A stretch of DNA of 30,685 nucleotides from DATLAN01 sp035527455 (lineage in GTDB: Bacteria > Planctomycetota > Planctomycetia > Pirellulales > Thermoguttaceae). Where the stretch lies: contig DATLAN010000308.1 of NCBI GenBank assembly GCA_035527455.1, positions 1 to 30,685 of the forward strand, written 5' to 3'. Made by a program: the position numbers and the translations under genes. Below, piece after piece: positions 1-7,120 of the stretch (position 1 is the first letter of the stretch; every line of letters begins with the position of its first letter). The notes beneath the pieces were generated by a model. It had not been told where the DNA came from, did no database searches, and saw only the letters and a list, made by a program, of their open reading frames with translations.

Positions 1-17
1 GAGCCCCCAGCCCCGAG
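1..17 (-). repeat. edge of a G-rich heptamer array
   Basis: Read on the minus strand, positions 17 down to 4 give two heptamers, CTCGGGG and CTGGGGG, and a third starts at the window edge. They begin three bases after the stop codon of the minus-strand OmpA-like gene. The units fit the same YTSGGGR pattern as the 14-copy array at 28474-28571. Only the edge is visible, so the copy number is unknown. Confidence 0.4.
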
Positions 18-20
18 CCT

Positions 21-857
21 CTAACCGCTCTGCTCCGGATACACCACCAACTCGACGCGGCGATTGCGTTGCTTGCCTTCCAGCGTGGCATTTGAGGCCA
101 CCGGATCGTTAGGGCCGTGCCCGATGATGAACAGTTGACGCGGCTCGAAGCGAGTTTGGCCGACCAACAGGTCGAAGACGGCCTTGGCCCGTTCGAGGGA
201 CAACTCGTGGTTGCTGCCCAAGGCGCGGCCGGTTATCGGGTCGCTGTCGGTGTGGCCTTCCACGCCGACCGTCTGATCGGGATAGACGGCAAGCAGTTCG
301 GTGGCTGCGGCGGTGATCAAGCTGGGGGCCCCGGGAAGCAGCCGGGCACTGCCCGACTCGAACAACTGGCCGCCGGGCAGCTCGACGCGGACCCGGTTGC
401 CGTCGCGGCGGACGTAGACGCCGGGAAGGTTGATTGCCGGCGGCGTCTGCAGCAGGCTGTTGTTCGGCGTGATCATCACTCCCCCCCGGCGTCGCATCGA
501 GGCCGTCAATGCCTCGACCTGGTTGTCGGCCGATTGCTTTTCCGTCCGGACCTCTTCGAGCTGGGTTTTGGCCCCCCGGAGTTGATCGCGGGTGGCGGCC
601 AGGGTGTCTTGAATGACCTTGTTTTCCTGTCGCGTCAGGGCCAGTTGCGACACCTGCTCCTGATGGGCCTTGTCCAGGGCGCTCAGTCGCGCCTGGAGTT
701 GCTGGTTCTGGCCGGTCAACGCCACCTGCTGGTTCGTCAGGTCGCGAACCCGGCCTTGTAGCACCATGCTGCTGTTGCCGCAACCGATCACCGCTGTGAG
801 AGCCATTATCACCAGCGCAAGCGCCAAGGACCGCCGCGCGGAGGCGGAGCGTCGCAT
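21..857 (-). CDS. OmpA-family peptidoglycan-binding lipoprotein
   Basis: The 278-residue product looks like an envelope lipoprotein that anchors to peptidoglycan. A short basic N-terminus and hydrophobic stretch (residues 9-25) end in VIGC, a lipobox with Cys26. Residues about 35-120 are heptad-rich and Gln/Leu-rich, probably a coiled coil that spans the periplasm. The C-terminal OmpA domain (about 165-275) carries GHTDSDP at 201-207, LSLERAKAV at 219-227 and NRRVELVV near the end, the usual peptidoglycan-binding signature. The ATG at 857 was chosen because AGGAG lies just upstream and the signal peptide starts there; the open frame continues far upstream, but only as antisense to the kinase gene. 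It is divergent from the kinase gene. Its exact role (Pal-like or motor/secretion-associated) cannot be told. Confidence 0.9.
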   Translation of the reverse strand: MRRSASARRSLALALVIMALTAVIGCGNSSMVLQGRVRDLTNQQVALTGQNQQLQARLSALDKAHQEQVSQLALTRQENKVIQDTLAATRDQLRGAKTQLEEVRTEKQSADNQVEALTASMRRRGGVMITPNNSLLQTPPAINLPGVYVRRDGNRVRVELPGGQLFESGSARLLPGAPSLITAAATELLAVYPDQTVGVEGHTDSDPITGRALGSNHELSLERAKAVFDLLVGQTRFEPRQLFIIGHGPNDPVASNATLEGKQRNRRVELVVYPEQSG

Positions 858-1049
858 GATTTTCTTCTCCTGAGGAGATCGCATCGGGAAGGCGTTGCGA
901 GGAGTGTCGGCCCGGAACCCCATAAACAAGTGGGGCCATAGGGGCCGACGGTGACAAGTGGGGAGAATAGTAACAATAAGAACCAGCAGCGGCAAGGGCA
1001 GTTCTCCGGCGGGCGCAGGAACCGGTCGCGGCTGTCGGGGGTTGTCTGC

Positions 1050-1055
1050 TATATT
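1050..1055 (+). promoter_or_regulatory. candidate -10 box, near-leaderless start of the kinase
   Basis: TATATT lies six bases before the ATG at 1062, followed by TGGCGGT. No convincing -35 box is visible. If used, transcription would start at or next to the start codon. A similar arrangement precedes the gene at 22288. Confidence 0.35.
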
Positions 1056-1061
1056 GGCGGT

Positions 1062-3203
1062 ATGAGTACCGATCCCACGGAACCGCAGGGCGGCCAGGAG
1101 TTGCGCCGCTCGCGGGAGATGAGTCTGAAGAGGGGACATCCCCCCACCCAAGTACCGGGCTACGAGCCGGAGAAGTTTCTTGGATTGGGGGCGTATGGCG
1201 AGGTCTGGGTCGCCCGGGAGCAAAATACGGGCCGCCGGGTCGCGATCAAGTTCTACGCCCATCGCAGCGGGCTCGACTGGTCGTTGCTCAGCCGGGAAGT
1301 CGAGAAACTGGCCTTCCTGTTTGCCGACCGCTACGTGGTCCAACTGCTCGGGGTCGGCTGGGACGCCGAGCCGCCTTACTACATCATGGAGTATCTGGAC
1401 CGGGGGTCCCTGGCCGAACGGCTGCAGCAAGGGCCTTTGCCGGTCGACCAGGCCGTGCGGATGTTCCGCGACGTGGCGGTCGGGCTGGTCCACGCCCACG
1501 GCAAAGGCGTGTTGCACTGCGACTTGAAGCCGGCCAATATCCTGCTGGACCAGGACGACAAGCCGCGTCTGGCCGACTTCGGGCAATCGCGGATGTCCAC
1601 CGAGCAGGTACCGGCCCTGGGCACGTTGTTCTACATGGCCCCGGAACAGGCCGACTTGGAGGCCGCCCCCGACGCCCGATGGGACGTCTATGCGCTGGGG
1701 GCGCTGCTGTACTGCATGCTGGCAGGCAGTCCGCCGCACCGGACGGGCAAGGCGGTTCGGCAGTTCGAGAGCACGCCCCATCTGGTGCAGCGGTTGGACC
1801 GGTATCGGCAGATGATCGAGCAATCGCCTCTGCCGACCGGCCATCGGCAGGTGCGCGGCGTGGACCGGGCGCTGGCGGAGATCGTCGACCGCTGCCTGGC
1901 CCCGGATCCGGAAAAGCGGTTTCCCAACGTGCAGGCCGTGCTGGATGCGTTGGACGTTCGGGCGGCGCGTCGCGCGAAGCGGCCGATGATGGTGTTGGGG
2001 GCGGCGCTGCCGGCCTTGTTGTTGCTGGTGGTGACGTGGTTCGCCTGGCGGGGGTTCAGCACGGCGGTGCAGCAATCGGACGCGGCGTTGACCCATCGCG
2101 CGTTGGAGAGCAACCGTTTCGCCGCCCAGTACGTTGCCCGAACGGCCGCCAGCGAACTCGACCGCCGCTTCAGCGCCGTGCGGCACATGGCCGCATCGAG
2201 GCGGTTCCAGCAAATGCTGAGGGAGACCGTGAAGAAGGAGGAATTGGCGCGGCTGCTGCAGTCGCTGAGCGAATCCGCTCCGGATGCGCCGCAACGGAAC
2301 CCATTGCGACGCGATCTCCACGAGAACCCGGACCGTCAGGCCTTGCAGCGCGAATTCGAGGCGCTGATTCCTCCCGACATGAGCGCACCGCAGGACGTCG
2401 CCAGTTGGTTTCTCTGCGATGCGAGGGGCGTGTCGATGATCCGACTTCCGGAGCCTGAGGATCCGAAATCGATCACGGTGGGAAACAACTACGTTTGGCG
2501 GAGCTACTTCCACGGCGGGTCGGCCGAGGAGGCCCCGACGTGGAAGCCCGACCTGGCCGACGTGGAGCGAGCGTGGCGTCCGCAGCAGCCGGGTGCCCCA
2601 AAACCCACCAGGCTTTCGGCGATCTTTCCCTCGCAGGCAACCGGCCGATGGGCCGTGGCGATCTCGACCGGAGTCTTCGACGACTCGCCGGTGGACGGGG
2701 AGTTCCTGGGCGTGGTGGCGTTGACGGTCGAAGTGGGACAATTCGCCGAACTGCAAAGCGGCGGCGACCAGTTCGCCGTGTTGGTCAACTGGCGCGACGG
2801 CAACTACAAGGGCGTGATCCTGCAACATCCGTTGTTCGACCAACTGATCGCCGAGCACGGCAAGCTTGACGACAGTTTCAAAGAATACTCTATTAGCGAA
2901 GAGGATCTGCCCGGCAGCGTGACCGGACCGATGACCGACTACCGCGATCCGCTGGCCGACGTCGACTCGCACGGGAGTCGATACGATCGGCAGTGGCTGG
3001 CTTACGTGGAGCGGGTGGAAATTCCGGGCGAAGACGGCGGCTGGCTGGTGATCGTCCAAGAGGCCTACGACACGGCCATGGGCGCCACCCTGAGTCGTCT
3101 GAAGACCGGCCTGCTCCACCGCGGCCTGGCCGCGCTGTTGCTGGTCGTGTTGATCATGGGCAGCTTGTGGTGGTTCGCGACGCGACTGAGTGTCAAGTAT
3201 TGA
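1062..3203 (+). CDS. transmembrane Ser/Thr protein kinase with outer Cache-like sensor domain
   Basis: The 713-residue protein has a Hanks-type kinase domain (about 34-300), a membrane helix (about 308-330), an outer domain (about 335-680) and a second membrane helix close to the C-terminus (about 687-706). Kinase motifs are visible: glycine loop GLGAYGEV at 41-48, AIK with Lys63, HCDLKPAN at 152-159 with catalytic Asp154, DFG at 172-174 and APEQ at 193-196. The usual HRD arginine is Cys153, so this is a non-RD kinase that may not depend on activation-loop phosphorylation in the usual way. The outer domain has the look of a dCache/PAS-like ligand sensor (SWFLCDARG, then a VWRSYFHGG segment). 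The ATG at 1062 gives a normal kinase N-terminus; the frame is open back to 951, without recognisable domain sequence. The next gene encodes an FHA domain, a phospho-threonine reader, which suggests a partner. Confidence 0.9.
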   Translation: MSTDPTEPQGGQELRRSREMSLKRGHPPTQVPGYEPEKFLGLGAYGEVWVAREQNTGRRVAIKFYAHRSGLDWSLLSREVEKLAFLFADRYVVQLLGVGWDAEPPYYIMEYLDRGSLAERLQQGPLPVDQAVRMFRDVAVGLVHAHGKGVLHCDLKPANILLDQDDKPRLADFGQSRMSTEQVPALGTLFYMAPEQADLEAAPDARWDVYALGALLYCMLAGSPPHRTGKAVRQFESTPHLVQRLDRYRQMIEQSPLPTGHRQVRGVDRALAEIVDRCLAPDPEKRFPNVQAVLDALDVRAARRAKRPMMVLGAALPALLLLVVTWFAWRGFSTAVQQSDAALTHRALESNRFAAQYVARTAASELDRRFSAVRHMAASRRFQQMLRETVKKEELARLLQSLSESAPDAPQRNPLRRDLHENPDRQALQREFEALIPPDMSAPQDVASWFLCDARGVSMIRLPEPEDPKSITVGNNYVWRSYFHGGSAEEAPTWKPDLADVERAWRPQQPGAPKPTRLSAIFPSQATGRWAVAISTGVFDDSPVDGEFLGVVALTVEVGQFAELQSGGDQFAVLVNWRDGNYKGVILQHPLFDQLIAEHGKLDDSFKEYSISEEDLPGSVTGPMTDYRDPLADVDSHGSRYDRQWLAYVERVEIPGEDGGWLVIVQEAYDTAMGATLSRLKTGLLHRGLAALLLVVLIMGSLWWFATRLSVKY

Positions 3204-3227
3204 GTGGGTAGTGGGCAGTGGGCAGTG
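3204..3227 (+). repeat. short G-rich heptamer array after kinase stop
   Basis: Three units, GGTAGTG then GGCAGTG twice (3207-3227), follow the kinase TGA at 3201-3203 at once. They are the reverse complement of the units in the long array at 3468-3656, so the two arrays are inverted. The sense strand carries GGG tracts at seven-base spacing, with another GGG at 3232-3234. Confidence 0.8.
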
Positions 3228-3467
3228 AAGAGGGCGGGGAACAGTGAAGAGTGGTTGCTTGTTCGAATTGGTGCGGGCCGACTGGGGTGGGCCGAGTTGC
3301 GATTGGTGAGGTATGGGCGCGGGGGCCATCGACAACATCGCTTTGATTGAGGCTGCCATTGGACCTGGATGGCTCCGGCGACAGCTAAGTTCAAGGCTTC
3401 GGTGCACCCTACTGCCGAATCTACCCCGTGGAATGCGATCCCCAACCCATGACCTCGCTCAACTCAC
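3228..3467. other. non-coding stretch between heptamer arrays
   Basis: About 240 bases lie between the two inverted heptamer arrays. I see no credible gene, start site or strong hairpin in them. Stops occur in the plus frames, and the minus frames are only extensions of long antisense frames. It may be a repeat-borne segment or a decayed sequence. Confidence 0.5.
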
Positions 3468-3656
3468 CACTAACCACTAACCACTACCCACTACCCACTA
3501 CCCACTACCCACTGCCCACTGCCCACTACCCACTACCCACTGCCCACTGCCCACTACCCACTACCCACTGCCCACTACCCACTACCCACTACCCACTACC
3601 CACTGCCCACTACCCACTACCCACTACCCACTGCCCACTACCCACTACCCACTACC
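3468..3656 (+). repeat. 27-copy heptamer tandem array ending at the cyclase start codon
   Basis: The stretch is exactly 27 units of seven bases: CACTAAC twice, then CACTACC and CACTGCC in mixed order. One C follows and then the ATG of the cyclase gene at 3658. On the minus strand the unit reads GG(T/C)AGTG, placing a GGG tract every seven bases, so the strand could form G-quadruplexes. The array is open in the plus frames, which yields a spurious low-complexity ORF. No Shine-Dalgarno sequence is possible inside it. Confidence 0.97.
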
Positions 3657-3657
3657 C

Positions 3658-5565
3658 ATGCCCGACTTAATCGCACAAGGCGTCGAAGCACAACAACGGT
3701 GGCGGCGGGCGCTTCCGCAGCGGCAGCCGGTGGAGTTGGGGCGCGCGGCCGGCGTGTGGGCCGTGCCGTGGGACCACCACATTTCGCGACACCACGTTCG
3801 CGTGCTCTGGACCGGAAGTCGGCTCGAGGTAACCCGGCTCGAAGGCGCCAGAAACCCCGTGTTCCTCAACGGCAAGGAACAAACGCGGTTCGCGCTCGAG
3901 CCGGGCGAACACTTCGTCATCGGACAGACCACCTTCACGCTGGCCGATCAGCGCGTGAGCATCACGGCCGACGTGCCCGAGCCGGTCAAGCAGCAATCGT
4001 ACAGTGCCCAGTACCTCAAGCAGGTCAAGTTTCGCAACCCCGACCATCGGATCGAGGTGCTCAGCCGCCTGCCGGAAGTGATCTCCGGGGCGACCGGCGA
4101 CGCCGAGCTGTTCGTCCGGCTGGTGAGCATGCTGTTGGCCGGCATACCCCGTGCCGACGCCGCCGCGGTGGTCGCCGCAGTCTCCGTCACACCGGCGGTT
4201 CCCGACAAGGAACCCGCTACCGGCGTTTGTGACGGCGAACTCCCGGACGGCATCTCCGAGGACGAACAGGGAGAAGGCATGCAGCGCAATGACCGCAAAG
4301 CCGAGTCGCCCGCCGACTCGCGGCCGCCCGTGCGGATGTTGCACTGGGACCAGCGGCTGGCGGTGGGCAGCAGTTTTCAGCCCAGCCAGAGGTTGATCCT
4401 GGAGGCCACCCGCCAGCAACAAAGCGTGATGCACGTCTGGCGCGGCGCCGAGGCGAACGACTCTCAGGTCTTCACCGAAAGCGACAATTTCGATTGGGCC
4501 TTTTGCACGCCCGTGTTGGGCAAATCGTGTGCGGGCTGGGGACTTTACATCGCCGGACGATTCAACGTGGAGCGGTCGGGCACGGCGGCCACGTCGGATC
4601 CGGCCGATCTGCGGGAAGACGTCAAGTTCACCGAACTGGTGGCGGCCATGCTCAGTTCGCTCCGCCAGATGCGGCTGCTGGAACACCAGCACGCCAGCCT
4701 CAGCCAGTTCTTCTCGCCGGTGGTGCTCGAGACGCTGGCGGCCGCAGATCCCGAGGTCGTGCTGAAGCCCCAGGAGACGGAGGTCTCCGTGCTGTTTTGC
4801 GACCTGCGGGGCTTCGCGCGGGAGACGGAGCGGCACGCCGACAATCTCATCAGGCTTCTGAACCGCGTGAGCGAGGCCCTGGGCGTGATGACCCACCACA
4901 TCCGGCAGCAGGGCGGCGTGGTGGGTGATTTCCACGGCGATGCGGCGATGGGGTTTTGGGGTTGGCCGTTGCCGCAGGAGGACGCGGTGGCCAGAACCTG
5001 CCGCGCCGCGCTGGCCATCCGCGCCAAGTTCGAGGCCACGGCCCGACTGCCCGACAGCCCCTTGACCGGCTTCCTGGCCGGCATCGGCGTGGCCACCGGC
5101 CGGGCCGTCGCCGGAAAAATCGGCACCGAGGACCAGGTCAAGGTCTCCGTGTTCGGACCGGTCGTGAACCTGGCCTCGCGGCTGGAAGGGATGACCAAGA
5201 TCCTGCGAGCGCCGATCCTGATCGACCAGGCGACCGCCGAAGCGGTGCGAGAACATGTGCCTGGTGACGTGGCCCGGGTCCGCCGACTGGCGGTCGTCAG
5301 GCCCTACGGGATGGACGGCAAGATCGAGGTCAGCGAGCTGTTGCCGCCGGCGCGGGAATACCCCAAGTTGACCGACGAACACCTGCGCTTCTACGAATCG
5401 GCATTGGACGCCTTCCTGTCGGGCCGCTGGCCGGCGGCGCTGGAGTGGCTGCAAAAGATCCCCTCCGAAGACCAGGTGAAGGATTTCCTGACCGTCTACA
5501 TTGCCCAACACAACCGCGTCCCGCCGCCCGACTGGGACGGCGTGATACCGCTAGAGAGCAAATAG
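3658..5565 (+). CDS. FHA-GAF-class III nucleotide cyclase
   Basis: The 635-residue soluble protein has an N-terminal FHA domain (about 1-100, with ISRHH at 42-46 and NPVFLNG at 66-72), a GAF-like region (about 145-335), a helical linker and a class III adenylate/guanylate cyclase domain (about 372-560). It should make a cyclic nucleotide from ATP or GTP. Metal-binding aspartates are Asp382 (FCDLRGF) and Asp428 (GDAAMGFWG); the transition-state residues Asn504 and Arg508 are in VVNLASRLE. By my alignment the base-selecting lysine before GDA is Asp424 and the second specificity position is Ser497, so substrate choice is uncertain. The start is the ATG directly after the heptamer array; no ribosome-binding site is visible. 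The FHA domain would bind phospho-threonine, perhaps made by the kinase encoded upstream. Confidence 0.9.
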   Translation: MPDLIAQGVEAQQRWRRALPQRQPVELGRAAGVWAVPWDHHISRHHVRVLWTGSRLEVTRLEGARNPVFLNGKEQTRFALEPGEHFVIGQTTFTLADQRVSITADVPEPVKQQSYSAQYLKQVKFRNPDHRIEVLSRLPEVISGATGDAELFVRLVSMLLAGIPRADAAAVVAAVSVTPAVPDKEPATGVCDGELPDGISEDEQGEGMQRNDRKAESPADSRPPVRMLHWDQRLAVGSSFQPSQRLILEATRQQQSVMHVWRGAEANDSQVFTESDNFDWAFCTPVLGKSCAGWGLYIAGRFNVERSGTAATSDPADLREDVKFTELVAAMLSSLRQMRLLEHQHASLSQFFSPVVLETLAAADPEVVLKPQETEVSVLFCDLRGFARETERHADNLIRLLNRVSEALGVMTHHIRQQGGVVGDFHGDAAMGFWGWPLPQEDAVARTCRAALAIRAKFEATARLPDSPLTGFLAGIGVATGRAVAGKIGTEDQVKVSVFGPVVNLASRLEGMTKILRAPILIDQATAEAVREHVPGDVARVRRLAVVRPYGMDGKIEVSELLPPAREYPKLTDEHLRFYESALDAFLSGRWPAALEWLQKIPSEDQVKDFLTVYIAQHNRVPPPDWDGVIPLESK

Positions 5566-5602
5566 CCGCCCGTCCATGAACCATCGCAAAGGAGCCCCCA
5601 TC

Positions 5603-6547
5603 GTGACCAACTCACAAGAAACCTCCCGCCGTGGATTCCTCCGACGCGCTTTGGCAATTGGCGCATCGGGTGTTGTCGCCCCGTCCCTCTTGACTCGCCA
5701 AGCCCGCGCTTTGCCGCAACCATCCGAACCCGGCCCGTGGCAAATCGGCTGCTTCACCCGGCCGTGGAGCCAGTACGATTATCGGGTCGCGTTGGACGAA
5801 ATCGCCGCGGCCGGTTTCAAGTACGCCGGCTTGATGACCACCAAGAACGAAAAGGGGAATCTGGTCATTTCCGTCGATACCACGACCGAGGAAGCACACC
5901 TGATCGGCCGGGAGGCACAAGAACGCGGCCTGGCCATTCCTTCCGTCTACGGCGGCGGCTTTCCGGTCCAGAAATCGCTCGAAGACGGAATCGCCGGGCT
6001 GAAGAGGCTCATCGACCACTGCGCGGCGGCAAGGGCGGCGTCGCTGATGGTCGGGGGCACCGGCGATGCGGCCCTTTACGACAACTATTACAAGGCCGTC
6101 GCCGAAGTCTGCGACTACGCGGCCGAGAAGCAGGTCGGCATCGTGCTCAAACCCCACGGAGGGCTCAACGCCACCGGCCCGCAATGCCGCAAGTGCATCG
6201 AAAAGGTAGCCCACAAGAGCTTCACGCTCTGGTACGACCCGGGCAACATCTTCTTCTATTCCGAGGGCCAACTCGACCCGGTCGAAGACCTCCCCTCGGT
6301 GGCCGGCCTGATCACGGGCATGTGCGTGAAGGACTTCACGATGTCGGTCACCGACGGCCGCGTCGCCAAGGACGTGTCGCTGATGCCCGGCACGGGCCGA
6401 GTCGATTTCCCCGCGGTCATCAAGGGCCTGAAGGCGGGCGGCTTCACCGGCGGTCCGCTGGTCATCGAAACCCTCTCCGGCGGCGATCGCAGCCAAATCG
6501 CCGCCGAAGCGAAGAAGGCCCGGGAGTTCGTCCAAGGGCTGGTGTGA
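5603..6547 (+). CDS. Tat-exported sugar phosphate isomerase/epimerase-like TIM-barrel protein
   Basis: The 314-residue protein begins with a twin-arginine signal (SRRGFLRRALA at about residues 8-18, then a hydrophobic stretch ending near ARA). The rest fits the xylose isomerase-like TIM barrel family (AP endonuclease 2 superfamily): GCFTRPW near the first strand, KPHGG, LWYDPGN and a final PLVIET. These positions usually hold metal-binding His, Asp and Glu residues. It probably acts on a sugar or sugar-like compound in the periplasm; the substrate is unknown. The GTG start at 5603 was preferred over an ATG at 5576 because AAAGGAG ends eight bases before it and the signal peptide then has normal length. 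It lies 37 bases after the cyclase gene and could share its transcript. Confidence 0.88.
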   Translation: MTNSQETSRRGFLRRALAIGASGVVAPSLLTRQARALPQPSEPGPWQIGCFTRPWSQYDYRVALDEIAAAGFKYAGLMTTKNEKGNLVISVDTTTEEAHLIGREAQERGLAIPSVYGGGFPVQKSLEDGIAGLKRLIDHCAAARAASLMVGGTGDAALYDNYYKAVAEVCDYAAEKQVGIVLKPHGGLNATGPQCRKCIEKVAHKSFTLWYDPGNIFFYSEGQLDPVEDLPSVAGLITGMCVKDFTMSVTDGRVAKDVSLMPGTGRVDFPAVIKGLKAGGFTGGPLVIETLSGGDRSQIAAEAKKAREFVQGLV

Positions 6548-6765
6548 ACCCGCGAGCCCGGCAGACGGCGTTTTTCCCGAGTTTGGCGAATGGTTGGTGA
6601 AATGGGAGGCATGCTTCGCCGGTCCAGGAATTCCCGTCGCCCGACCGGTTTTTTCCCGGTTCGAACGTCGAACGACAACAATGGGTACTTGCCGTGTCCG
6701 GGCGCGTTGGCGAAACGTATTCTCCTGCAACGGGTTACGCGAACAAACGCGAGTAAGTGGGGTCA

Positions 6766-6817
6766 GAGCGCACGGTGTCATTAGCGAGGCAGGTCGGACT
6801 AATGACAAAGTGCGCTC
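6766..6817. repeat. REP-like palindrome
   Basis: Two 19-base arms (6766-6784 and 6799-6817) are complementary at 17 positions around a 14-base loop. The arms start with GAGCGCAC and contain TGTCATTAG. It is preceded by GTGGGGTCA. It resembles the palindromes moved by REP-associated tyrosine transposases, a remnant of which lies at 30306-30651; that link is only an inference. Confidence 0.75.
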
Positions 6818-6864
6818 GGGCCCCCTCAAAAGGGGCAACCGCTGTCGTTCGATTCGTCACACGT

Positions 6865-6893
6865 TTGCGAGTTGCCCCGGTTGCTATTATACT
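6865..6893 (+). promoter_or_regulatory. sigma70-type promoter for the PEP-CTERM operon
   Basis: TTGCGA (6865-6870) and TATACT (6888-6893) are separated by 17 bases, close to the housekeeping consensus. Transcription would start near 6900, leaving about 220 bases of untranslated leader before the ATG at 7121. Confidence 0.6.
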
Positions 6894-7120
6894 GGCAAAG
6901 TTGAGTATAAACATGATAATTGTCGGCCCCCGAGGGCAGAACGGCCCGCCCGGCGTTGTGACGCGCTGGTTCGGCGAGCGTCGTTCGGCTCGGGTGGCTG
7001 GGAAGTCCGGGGTCCGAGCAATACCCGGCGGTGCTCGCATGATCCGGCCACGGCAGGCGGGGTAATGCGTGTCGTCGGCAACCCGAAGGGCGAAGTTCTT
7101 CTTGCACGTTGGAGGCAACC

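Larger units (their letters stand above)
6548..7120. other. intergenic region with palindrome, promoter and long leader
   Basis: No credible gene lies in these 573 bases. In order they hold a weak bulged hairpin around 6640-6660 with a T run in its loop, a strong palindrome at 6766-6817, a GC hairpin at about 6818-6836, a well-formed promoter at 6865-6893 and a leader of about 220 bases with at least one clear stem (CGAGCA at 7015-7020 with TGCTCG at 7032-7037). Short ORFs here show no protein-like pattern. Confidence 0.6.

Noticed and set aside
21..3407. 1128-residue minus-strand open frame
   Set aside because: Only the last 278 residues (the OmpA-like lipoprotein) are real. The rest is antisense to the kinase gene and shows Arg/Gln/His-rich composition typical of shadow frames in GC-rich DNA.
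3468..3656. CRISPR array
   Set aside because: The units are contiguous seven-base repeats with no spacers and no cas genes nearby.
3428..3670. 80-residue frame with PLPTTHY repeats
   Set aside because: It is only the translation of the heptamer tandem array, open because of the repeat and not a likely protein.
6640..6665. possible terminator after the TIM-barrel gene
   Set aside because: The T run lies in the loop and not after the stem, and the stem has a bulge.
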